Part shown: in pieces, positions 15,001 to 23,500 of the stretch
Position numbering within the stretch: position 1 is the stretch's first letter
Layout of the letters: each line of letters opens with the position of its first letter
Assembly (NCBI GenBank): GCA_030063045.1
Contig: JAQSEB010000091.1
Span: forward strand, 1,612,001-1,676,000
Length of the DNA stretch: 64,000 bases
Reading direction: 5' to 3'
Origin: Pratylenchus scribneri
Taxonomy: Eukaryota > Nematoda > Chromadorea > Rhabditida > Pratylenchidae
Translations under genes and position numbers: made by a program
Notes under the pieces: model-generated
Seen by the model: the letters and a program-made list of their open reading frames with translations, nothing else
Database searches by the model: none
Told to the model about the DNA's origin: nothing

Positions 15001-17375
15001 TATTTCCAAGAATTCCTTGTACAATTCATTTTCAACCGATTGAAGAATAGAATCGACCAAATTGTTGGCGAATTGATTCAAGCATGCATTTGCCTGTGCC
15101 GTGGCACTCTAGAATAATTATTTTTGTGATTTAAATTTAAATAATTTAGTTGAATTAATTGCAGATTAAAGTAGAGCAAAAATTAAATTAAATAAAATAA
15201 AAAATTTAATTTGATATTTTATGATCAATGGGAGATTCTGTTTGAAAATAACTTATTAATTTCAAGCAAAGACCTGTTCCATAGCCAATGCGCAAATACA
15301 CTGGGAAAGGGTGTCCAAATAGGAGAGGAGAACGGAAGATTTGCTTGTTGGCATTCGAAAAGGTGGTTACTCTGTTGAAGATGGCTCCATAGCCACATTG
15401 TCATCAATTTTTGCTGTAAAAATTGACATTTAAAAAGGATTTTAATGATAAATAACAATAAAATTTCGATAAAATTGTAAAATAAAAATTACCATACCTT
15501 CATGCCTGAGGACATCATCATTTTCGCTATCTTCTTCTACCATTTCCACTCCCTCATTTCCTCTTCTTTCTACCATATTCCCTGCTGAAAATGAGGCTGG
15601 CATCGCCAAATCGCCATCATCCTCTTTGTCCAAACTTTTCAGCCATGAGTCAATTTTCTTTGTCAATTTTTGCATTTTTTGCGTAAATCCTTCCTCATCT
15701 TTAATGAAATATAATTGGGGCATAATTTTATTTATTGAGGCTTCAAACCGGTTTTCTCCACAATTTCTGGCTCTTCCGTGGTCAACTCGCCGGTGTCTCG
15801 ACTGGTATAGCCTCGATCGATCATTTCCGAATCTTCGGACATCAATTCCGAACTGGCATAGGAACAATAGGAATATGGGCCAACCGTGATTTCAACATCT
15901 TCAGATAATTAAGTGAACAATTTTATTACAATTTTCGAATATTTTTTAGTTTTTTTTCCATAAATTTTTCATCTTTTTTTTATCTAAATAAGGAAAAAGA
16001 ATACATTAAATTATTAAATTAATAATTAATTTTATATTTATATTACGAGGGTAAACCAGGTGGCATTGAAAAGTGGAATTTATTCTAAATATTTTTAATT
16101 AATTTTTAATAAAATTACTATTTATTTATTCCCAATTTTAATATTTTAAATAAACCTTCCGGCAATGAATCCATTTGAATCATCATTTCTGGAGCTGTTG
16201 TCGCTTCTTCTTCGTCAACTCCTTGATTTTCCTTGTCAATTTCGGTTTGAATTGAGGGAGCAATTTGCTGGCCACTTTGCCCCGACATCCTTGGCCGAAC
16301 AGTTCGCAAATGTCTGGAGTCCATTACCACTCGCGCACCTCGTCCTGAACGCTCGGCTCGTCGTAGAACCTGTTTTTTGAATTCAAATTGGCAATTAAGC
16401 AAATTAAAAAATTTATAAAAAGAATTAAGCACTGAATACCAAAAAAAGATTTCCAAAGAGAGAAAAGACTAGAAAAAATTCCCCCTGGGAAAATTTTTGA
16501 TTTTCTACCATTGCGAATGCCTATGGTTAAATTTTGGGTGACATCATTCTACAATATTTTGCCCCTGCAATATTCCAAAAGAAATTCTACTTGGAATCTT
16601 AAAAAAGTTTCTAGTGGGGAAAAAGTATTCAAATTTAATTGAGACAAATTTGTGATTTTCAACAATTGAAATGCCTATGGTATAATTTTGGATGGCAACA
16701 TTCTCAATAATTTGAATTTAGATTTTAGAATGGTCTAATTTTGGATACCACACATTTTGTAAGGCAAATGAGAATGAGAATTTCAAAATTTAAATAAGGA
16801 ACAATTAGAGAATCTGAATCCCATAAATGTTGCCAATGAAAGAAATAGTTTAAAAAATTTCTCTGATGAAAAATTATAATTTTAAGGTCATTGCCAATGG
16901 CCAAATTTTGTTCAATTTATTTTCATTATTTTGGATGTTATCCTTTTCAATATTTCTCAGTCCTAGAAACTCAAAAAATTTTCTAATGAGAAAAATCTAA
17001 TGAACTCCCAAAGGGAAAATTATGATTCTTAACAATTTTGTCAATACATTATGATCTTTGCCGGGAATTATTCTAAATAATTTCATTATTTTTGAATGGC
17101 ATTATCCCAATCCCATCCATCCCCATTCTCTGCTTTTTGCTCACATCTCGAATATGTTCACGTTGCTCTTGACTCAGCGAAGGCACTGTGGTGGAAAGTC
17201 TCAATTGTTGTTGCAATTCTTCCTCCTCCAATTCTTCCACATTGGAATTATTGGAATTGGTGCTGGCCGAAGCGGAAGTGCCAGGGACCACCATTGCTTC
17301 ACCGCCATTCATTCCCGTTGACTCCTGTTGTTGGCCATTCGGTTCCTCTTCACGAATTATTGAATTTCTGAGCAT
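1..17375 (-). CDS. Giant acidic repeat scaffold protein, amino-terminal ~4,040 residues (3' part off window)
   Basis: One multi-exon gene that I assembled by eye. Exons (minus strand): 17145-17375, 16156-16369, 15749-15898, 15498-15698, 15371-15413, 15274-15343, 14945-15108, 11717-13956, 10806-10880, 7680-10771, 5723-6765, 597-5118 and 1-76. Reading phase is kept across every junction, which is strong support for a single transcript. I chose the ATG at 17375 as the first in frame. The product is Glu/Ser-rich and mostly disordered, with proline-rich stretches (PPPPPKRPPP type). It holds about 18 copies of a helical motif around LTQEELEHIERIKRLAEES; the first, LSQEQREHIRDVLRRAERSG, is made by the exon 1/2 junction and resembles the first helix of Rab-effector (RIM/rabphilin-like) domains. 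A very long nematode active-zone scaffold such as clarinet (CLA-1) is one possible identity, but no PDZ or C2 domain is in the window, so the gene is not named. The 3' end lies left of base 1. Confidence 0.85.
597..5118 (-). CDS. Largest exon of the giant scaffold (residues ~2508-4015)
   Basis: A 4.5-kb exon beginning after TTTTCAG with IAATQSPASSPFLPTFG and ending at AGAAAG|GTGGGC. It holds about eleven copies of the LTQEELEHIERIKRLAEES motif, one of them degenerate (LTEAELAQIEMDEKID). Linkers of the SGKTSEADSKPGSMEEE and PPSRPPMPPRSFTLKDE types are repeated in the same order more than once, so longer blocks have been duplicated. The following exon (1-76) opens after TTTTCAG with ASTSSVKILFTDEKLRKSFC and runs off the window. 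Confidence 0.85.
5395..5705. mobile_element. Palindromic intronic element, copy 1
   Basis: Lies in the giant-gene intron 5119-5722. It starts near AAATTATAATGGTT and ends near TTTTTCGCCATTGTAAATAT, with a central GATCTCAACAAGACGCTTCG. It matches the consensus seen in six other introns (see 25234, 33055, 39770, 47590, 55905 and 56560). Boundaries are approximate; no coding capacity. Confidence 0.5.
5723..6765 (-). CDS. Exon of the giant scaffold (residues ~2161-2507)
   Basis: Starts after TTTCAG with PPVALSFLLPRPSRNEALEQ and ends at an AGAAG|GTAATT donor; phase 2 matches the next exon. There are no LTQEELEHIERI repeats. It has the fourth LFxxGxxW motif (RVALFSRGQEWKKIARAMTL, lacking the terminal RTLS), an EDDWIQRLVTGD motif, and Ser-run plus TSGADSQPASSLP blocks. 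These blocks are almost identical at DNA level to the block at 9025-9200 in the neighbouring exon, which indicates recent internal duplication or gene conversion. Confidence 0.85.
6905..7600. repeat. 25-bp minisatellite in a giant-gene intron
   Basis: Roughly 27 tandem copies of a 25-bp unit, AGGCGGAATTAAAATTTAGT followed by CAAAC, with sparse C/T and C/A variants. The last three or four copies are diverged (AATAGGCGGAAATAAAACTT). It fills most of the intron 6766-7679. It shares the AGGCGGAATT core with the arrays at 14095 and 19661, which are in the same orientation. Confidence 0.95.
7680..10880 (-). CDS. Large exon pair of the giant scaffold (residues ~1105-2160)
   Basis: A 75-nt exon (10806-10880; QWTSPTETFEEFLQKVEEE) and a 3.1-kb exon (7680-10771). 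They are joined by a putative 34-nt GC-AG intron (10772-10805), which is needed because the frame changes there. The large exon has four LTQEELEHIERIKRLAEES motifs and three LFxxGxxWxxxxxxRTxS motifs (near 7912-7990, 9478-9556 and 10222-10305). It also has Ser-runs followed by TSGADSQPASSLPVEEF, and a proline-rich block (PPPPKRPPPLPP). The first part of the long open frame upstream of 10771 is intron read-through, not coding. It ends at a CAACAG|GTAAAA donor. Confidence 0.8.
10881..11716. other. Giant-gene intron with LTR-like promoter/polyA features
   Basis: An 836-bp intron. The 11100-11450 part is GC-richer than the surrounding introns. On the plus strand it shows a TATA-like CTATTTAAACCC near 11449 and an AATAAAG at about 11548, the order expected in a retrotransposon LTR. 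No clean TG...CA ends with a flanking duplication were found, so this is only a candidate solo-LTR remnant. Confidence 0.25.
11717..13956 (-). CDS. Large exon of the giant scaffold (residues ~358-1104)
   Basis: Open throughout from the CAG acceptor at 13957-13959 to a GTGAGT donor after 11717. It carries two copies of the LTQEELEHIERIKRLAEES motif (near 13140-13330) spaced by a PTNVxMPKDE linker. It also has an internal run of about ten-residue repeats of the type IEAERSPIEAIE (12555-12790), a PAWKRKMLKKM motif and a DDDWIRQLVFGD motif that recurs in the exon at 5723-6765. Acidic and low in aromatic residues, so probably disordered between helices. Confidence 0.85.
12555..12790 (-). repeat. 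Coding tandem repeat (IEAERSPIEAIE type)
   Basis: About eight in-frame repeats of 27-36 bp inside the exon 11717-13956, encoding variants of I-E-(A/T)-E-R-S-P-I-(E/G)-x-I/F-E. The plus strand reads as repeats of TCAATTGGACTTCTTTCGG. Copy number is likely to vary between individuals. Confidence 0.8.
14095..14880. repeat. Compound 35/15-bp minisatellite in a giant-gene intron
   Basis: A higher-order array in the intron 14946... upstream boundary to 13957. A 35-bp unit (AGGCGGAATT, two ATTCTAAGTT-type blocks, then TGACC) alternates with a 15-bp unit AGGCGGAATTAAAAC, giving a frequent 50-bp period. Its core AGGCGGAATT is the same as in the 25-bp arrays at 6905 and 19661, although the rest of the unit differs. 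Confidence 0.9.
14945..15898 (-). CDS. Exons 3-7 of the giant scaffold, with two AKAP-like helices
   Basis: Five short exons: 15749-15898, 15498-15698, 15371-15413, 15274-15343 and 14945-15108. The first two encode an acidic Ser-rich linker. The last (residues about 304-357) is a strongly amphipathic helix pair: FANNLVDSILQSV at about 316-328 and LAIKMVEYCIVEA at about 340-352. Both follow the spacing of PKA regulatory-subunit anchoring helices (two hydrophobics, two spacers, repeated). The 15274-15413 segment contains an in-frame TAA at 15367-15369 unless a 27-nt intron (15344-15370, GT...AG) is removed; removing it restores the frame on both sides. That exon boundary is the weakest point of the gene model. 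Confidence 0.6.
16156..17375 (-). CDS. Exons 1-2 of the giant scaffold: Rab-effector-like helix
   Basis: Exon 1 (17145-17375, 77 codons) has a Ser/Asn linker and an acidic patch, and ends at a strong GTGAGC donor directly after ...REHIRD. Exon 2 (16156-16369) opens with VLRRAERSGRGARVVMDSRH after a CAG acceptor. Joined, they give a continuous helix, LSQEQREHIRDVLRRAERSG, with the spacing of LTxEExxHIxxVxxRAE helices of Rab-binding domains. The remainder of exon 2 is basic, then acidic. Upstream of the ATG the frame has no other convincing start; a non-coding first exon further upstream cannot be excluded. The similarity to Rab effectors is my own reading of the motif, not a database result. 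Confidence 0.7.
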
Positions 17376-19188
17376 TTTTTGGTGAATTTTCAAAATTTTG
17401 CACCAAATTTAGGAACGCACCTTATATAGGAGAACCAGGAGGACATTTTTGTGTGTTTGGATGGATCGAATTTAAAATTATTGCTGCCAAAAAATGTGAT
17501 GTGGAGAAATTTTATTGTTGAATTGGGTACTTGAGCATTTTGGTCATGGACGTATTATTTTTTATTATTTGTTTTTGCAAGTGTTCTCTGTTGAAATTTC
17601 GACTTAAATTTCAAAAATGAGAGGCCATAAAAGCACAATTCGCCAAATGGATGGAATGGGAGAATTGGTTATGGGCTTAAAGCTAGAAGAGGGTTTATTG
17701 GGCTATGCCTATAATTTATCTTTATCGAGTAATTTTCGGTAATTTTAATATCAAATTAAAGAATTCAAATAGTAAATGGTATTTTTGGTGAATTGATTTA
17801 AAAAATTTGGCTGAAAAATAGGAAAAAAAAAAGTAGAAATAAAGTAATCTTTATATAATTTTAACTAGAATTGGTCAAAAGTCAGTTTCGGTTTCAGAAA
17901 ATAGATCAAATTAAAAAATGAAATTGAGAATTTTTGACTCATAAATCTGAAAGAAGAAACTGAAAATCGACATTTATAAAAATCGAAAACTGGATATTAC
18001 AGAAATCCCGGTCTAAAACCGAATTTGATCAACCCTAATTTTAGCCAGAGCTTGGCCATAATTTTTGAGCTAATTTAATCGATATATTCAATTTTGCATC
18101 AAAATTGCCAATTCCAAAGTTATATTGGCCTAGAGTTCCGGGAGGTGGCTTAAATTGGGTAATTCTATTGCTTCCATGCAGCGGAGGCCAATAAGCCAAA
18201 AGGGGAATGAAAAAAGAGGAAAGAATGGAGGAAAGGCCACAAATCCAAAAAAAAGAGAAACAGGGGACGGGAAAATTGGGGCCATAAAATTGGTCTCCTC
18301 CATTCTTGGCCGTTCACTCTGCTGCTTTCATCATTAAATGTGCCTTTGGGTTTGGGTTGGGGTGAAGGCGATTGTGGCGCACTGTGCCGTGTTCCCCAAA
18401 AATAAAAAAAGAAGAAAAATTCAATGGGAAGAACATGGACCAAACCAAATGGCGGAAGGGACTTTTTCATTGGCCTTCGGCATTCTCTTCAAAGCTTTTG
18501 CTATGTGCCACCGGCCGCCCCTCTGTCAAAGAAGGGGGAGAAAGGGGCGGCATACGCACCAGAGCGGCTGGCACTATTTTGGTTGACGAGAAAATGTGCA
18601 CGGACAAGCATTGAATTGACTGGCATGGGGGAAAGGGGAAGCGAGCGGCTGGCGGCATTGTGAGGGTTTAGGCCACATCAATAGACGAGAAATCCTCAAG
18701 AAAGAAGAAATTGGCAGAGTAAATTCCCTCGCTCCATATTTTGAGTCAGCCGGCGAGGCGAAAAAGGGGAAGAAGCCTATAAGAAGGAGGCTTAAAAGAA
18801 TGGCAATTGGAAATGATGGCATGGAAGCGGGCACACGGCATATTCTCGTTGCTACATCGACGAAAGTGTATGGCCTTATTAGACCTAAGGCCAAAGCAAA
18901 GATGCGAGAATGAAGGAAAGTGCGTAAGGAAGTGCCAACCGGTCAATGCAAAAAACAAATGAAATGAACTTTTAAATAAGAGAGGGGAGGGAATGAAGAA
19001 AATGAGATGGCCATATTGGATGGATGACGAGAAGGGATATTTGTGGATGGAAGGGTAGTCAAGAAATTGAGAAGCCTGCTTCTGCAGGAAGGGTGGCATG
19101 AAAAAAACAGTGAGAGGCTTTGAGAAACTAAAGGAGGTGGGCATCTTTTTGACAATTGCAGCCAGGATCAAAACATCGCAAATATAAA
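17376..19188. other. Intergenic region upstream of the giant gene; no supported gene
   Basis: 17376-17860 is AT-rich and may hold the promoter of the giant gene. 18120-19190 is clearly GC-richer and contains several overlapping open frames on both strands. None has a splice-consistent, low-complexity-free product, so no gene is called. A distal promoter, a non-coding first exon or an old transposon are all possible. Confidence 0.4.
17865..18036. mobile_element. Small hAT-like non-autonomous element, copy 1
   Basis: 172 bp with inverted ends (CTAGAATTGGTCAAAAGTCA left; GAATTTGATCAACCCT right). It is flanked by an almost exact 8-bp duplication, AATTTTAA at 17857-17864 and AATTTTAG at 18037-18044. 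A related copy with the same ends and the same internal GGTTTCAGAAAATAGAT lies at 23191-23325. Confidence 0.65.
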
Positions 19189-19442
19189 ATCGGAATATTT
19201 TTTTAGTGAACATCCCTTTAAAGTGAATGTTCATTGAAACGAATGTTTTTATTTTTTCTGACCAAAATGAAAGGAAGGAAACAGCCAGCGATCGCCACTC
19301 TGCCTAATCAACAAGGGAAAGAGAAAAGAAAAAATAGAAAAGAGAATGTTAAGCGCCCCTTTCGATATAAAATTATTTTCTTTTCAATAAACATTCCACC
19401 AATATTTTCAAATCCTATATTCACTAAAAAAATATTCCGATT
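19189..19442. mobile_element. Inverted-repeat (MITE-like) element
   Basis: A 254-bp segment bounded by inverted copies of ATCGGAATATTTTTTTAGTG (19189 on the plus strand, ending near 19442 as its complement). Only one mismatch was seen in the first 20 or so bases. The interior has no meaningful open frame. A target-site duplication could not be fixed. Confidence 0.5.
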
Positions 19443-19660
19443 GTAATTTCCGCTATATTTTCTGTATTTTATTTATATATTATTTTGTTGCTGCAATTTT
19501 TTTCTCCAATTCTTTTTCCAGTTTCTAAAAATATATGATCTCAAGCTAGGAATTTTAATGAATTAAAGAATTATAAAGAGGGAACGTGAAAGTGATTAGA
19601 AAATTTATAATCAAAATTCGGATCATAATGAATCAAACAAATTATTTTTATTCTTAGAAA

Positions 19661-20430
19661 CAGGCGGAATTAAAACTTAGTCAAACAGGCGGAATTAAAA
19701 CTTAGTCAAACAGGTGGAATTAAAACTTAGTCAAACAGGCGGAATTAAAACTTAGTCAAACAGGCGGAATTAAAACTTAGTCAACCAGGCGGAATTAAAA
19801 CTTAGTCAAACAGGCGGAATTAAAACTTAGTCAAACAGGCGGAATTAAAACTTAGTCAACCAGGCGGAATTAAAACTTAGTCAAACAGGCGGAATTAAAA
19901 CTTAGTCAAACAGGCGGAATTAAAACTTAGTCAACCAGGCGGAATTAAAACTTAGTCAAACAGGCGGAATTAAAACTTAGTCAAACAGGCGGAATTAAAA
20001 CTTAGTCAAACAGGCGGAATTAAAACTTAGTCAAACAGGCGGAATTAAAACTTAGTCAAACAGGCGGAATTAAAACTTAGTCAAACAGGCGCAATTAAAA
20101 CTTAGTCAAACAGGCGGAATTAAAACTTAGTCAAACAGGCAGAATTAAAATTTAGTCAAACAGGCGGAATTAAAACTTAGTCAAACAGGCGGAATTAAAA
20201 CTTAGTCAACCAGGCGGAATTAAAACTTAGTCAAACAGGCGGAATTAAAACTTAGTCAAACAGGCGGAATTAAAACTTAGTCAAACAGGCGGAATTAAAA
20301 CTTAGTCAACCAGGCGGAATTAAAACTTAGTCAAACAGGCGGAATTAAAACTTAGTCAAACAGGCGGAATTAAAACTTAGTCAAACAGGCAGAATTAAAA
20401 TTTAGTCAAAGAGACGGAATTAAACTTAAC
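19661..20430. repeat. 25-bp minisatellite downstream of NOL10
   Basis: About 30 head-to-tail copies of CAGGCGGAATTAAAACTTAG followed by TCAAA, ending about 100 bp past the stop codon of NOL10 on its 3' side. Variation is almost limited to a CAAAC/CAACC choice and occasional C/T. Essentially the same unit as the array at 6905-7600, about 12 kb away. Confidence 0.95.
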
Positions 20431-20535
20431 AGGTTGATTTTTAACAACAAATTATTTTTATTAGAAATATTTTTCGAAAATAATAGAACATAGAAGGCAA
20501 TAGAAGAGTATAAATTTATTAATGAAATTTATGAT

Positions 20536-23500
20536 TCAATTCATCTCTTCCTCCTCATCATCTTTTTCTTCTTCCATATCTTCCTCCTCCTCTTCTTCTT
20601 CATCCATTGGTTGTTTTCTCCTCATTCGATTCTCCAATTTTTGCTTTTTTGCTTCCAATTTCTTCATCAACGGAGCCATCAACTTGAATTGATCGCTGTC
20701 TTCGGCGATTTCAAAGTCGGGGTCGGTAAAAAGATTGGCAAATCGGCTATCCGCCAATAAAATGCTGACTCCTTTCGGTTTTGACTCCTTTAAATGGTCA
20801 ATTTTAGAATTTTTTTTTGGATCAAATTTAATAAAAATTTCAGCCTTTATAAAATAATAATGGAATAGTTTAGATTTTTTGGTATTTTTGTGATACCAAA
20901 ATTAATAAAAAAATTTTAGTCTATATTAAAAAATAAATTGATTTTTTTTGACATTTTTTGATCCAAATTAATAAAAAATTTTAGTCTTAAAATATTGAAT
21001 GGAAGGAAATTGTGATTTTTGGTAACCAAATTAATAAAAATATTGTGCTTCCCACCTTCTTCTCCTCCTCCATTTGCTCCTCTTCCCTTTCATCATCCTC
21101 TTCTTGTTGTAAGCTCAATTCAGCCTGCAATCGGCTGGCCAATTCCCGATTCACTTTTGGCAATTTTGCATTGGCCACATTCGCCTTCCTCTTCACAAAA
21201 TGTACGGCCCTTTCCTTCTCCAACTTCTCGGCCAATTTTCGTTCCCTATATGCTTCGGCGGCGCTCAACTGATTTTGGCCCCGGGCCCTTTGGTATGTTT
21301 TCAATTCGATGAAATATCCGTGCATATAGGCCCGGGCTGCATTTGTGCCAATCAATTGTTGCAGGCCCAATTCTTGGAGTTGCGCTTTTGTCACAAATTT
21401 GAAGTCATCGTAGACTGGAAAAAAATGGGTTTTTTAAAAGAGAAAAAATTGGGGAAATTATATTTTTAAAATTTTAATTTGCTCATAAAATCATAGAATT
21501 TATCCAAAAAATTTTCATGTCCAAAAATAATTTTTAAGTCATATTATTTATTATTTTGGCTACAGTAAAATGCTGGGATTAGGAATTATTTAGGGGTGGA
21601 ATTAGATTAAAGAGCTAGGTTTTTAGTAGGATATGGTTTAAAAATAAGCCCGATTCAGCTAAGTTTTGAGGTCAACATTTTGATTTTTCCGATAGAAAAG
21701 TTTTTGGTTAAATGCTTATTTTTATGTGTAAATTAATTAGCAATTAGCATTTTTAAAAATGTTTGTAGCGATCAACATGGCAGCCAAACGCTCCCAAGTA
21801 AGAGCATTCCACTGTGGCGAGTTGACCCTTTTTTCCAAATGATTTTGCCAAATTTTCCACACCAATTGGGTAAATTATTTAAACCCAAATCAGTTCTACA
21901 AATTTGGCCATTTTTTTGATGAAAATTAATTCTTGGACTCGGCCGGGATTCGAACCCGCGACCTATTGGATGAAAATTATCGGCTCTTATCCATTCGACT
22001 AAATGGACTTTTGTGTTCTGTTTTTAATTTTTATTAATTTTAATTTCACAAAAATTAAAAATTTTTTTAATAAATCTACCGGCTGGCTTTTCGCTCTCCA
22101 ACTCCTCGGTGATCGATTCCAATTGGGAGCACCAACGCGGGGCAGGGCCAAGGGCCGGAATGAAATATTGCTTCACTTTTGGCTCATCATTAGCGAAGAA
22201 GAGGAGGCCTTGAAAAATTAATTAAATTATAATGGATGAGATATTTAATTTGCCAAAAAGAGTATATAAACCCAAATTCTTAATTCACAAATTATATAAA
22301 TTTAGGGTCTAGGCATCAAATGGTTTATAATTTTTGTGGATTGATCAAAATTAAAGGGTAAAAAAGGTTTAAACCCATGTGAGATTTTTTGGTTCAAATT
22401 TAAGAATTGTTTATTTAACTTAATTAACAAGTTAAAACATAGATTTTCGATTGAATTTAATGATTTGGAGTCCAGCATAACTTTTGAACCAGTCTTTTGG
22501 GCAATTCATGTCGGTAATTTCTGTTTTTCAGCAACTTAAATATTTCACTTAATAAATTTGCAAACCATTTAAATTTATTTAATTTTGATTCATAAAATAA
22601 TTTATTTTAAAAAATTAAGAAAAACCTGAATTTCTATATCGCCCAAAATCGTTTAGGTCTGTGCCCGGTTCAATGCTGGTGAATGGTTTTCCACTATGTT
22701 CACTCCAAATCTTCAATGCCCTTCCATCCATGCTCATCACCAATTCTTGGTCGGTGGCAAATTCCACTCGGCTAATTGGAAGGCCAAAATTGTGGGATTT
22801 GGTCAAATACGGCTGCGAGGAACGAATGTCGTAGAGAAGAACCTTTGGAATCGAATTTTAAAAAAATTTTAAATAATTATAATAATTGGTTTTACGTAGC
22901 CATTGCTGAGGCCAACACCCAAATGGAGGGCATCCTTAAAGCATAGACTGGACACTTCAATGGATGATCTGGAAAAAATATTATTAAATTATATTAAAAT
23001 AAATTTTAAATTCGAAGAGGAAATTTTACTAAAAAATTTGCTATAAAAAACAAAAGATTTGCAAATGTAAAAAAGCAAAAAAATGTGAAACAAATAACTA
23101 AGAATTGCAAATTAAAAAAACCGAGAATTTGCAATAAAACCTTAAATTTTATGACAAAACACCTTAGAATTTAAACAAAAAAAAAACTAACTAAGGTTGG
23201 TCAAAGCCGATTTAGGTTTCAGAAAATAGATGAAATTTAAACCGAAATTGTTGAAATTTTGAATCTAAACCGTAAATCGGGTTTTAAAACCGACACCTTT
23301 GTAAACCGACTTTGACAAACCCTTAAAAACGTAGATTCACGATTAAAAACCCTAAGATTTGCACATTTAAAAACTATGAATATGAAACCTGCAATCAAAG
23401 TCCATTTCCATTGCAATTGCCTTGTTCAGCACACAATCCAGCTGGGCAACCCGCCGGCGATCCCTGTAGTCCCATGCCTCCACCCGGCCATCCCCGGTGC

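Noticed and set aside
18165..19234. Frames of 60-160 codons in the GC-richer intergenic block
   Set aside because: Products are Phe/Ser/His-rich on both strands with no domain; more likely non-coding.
19661..20430. CRISPR array
   Set aside because: 25-bp units are strictly tandem without spacers, in a eukaryotic genome; it is a minisatellite.
21934..22009. Functional tRNA gene in NOL10 intron 8
   Set aside because: A and B boxes are good, but acceptor and anticodon arms do not pair, so I call a SINE head.
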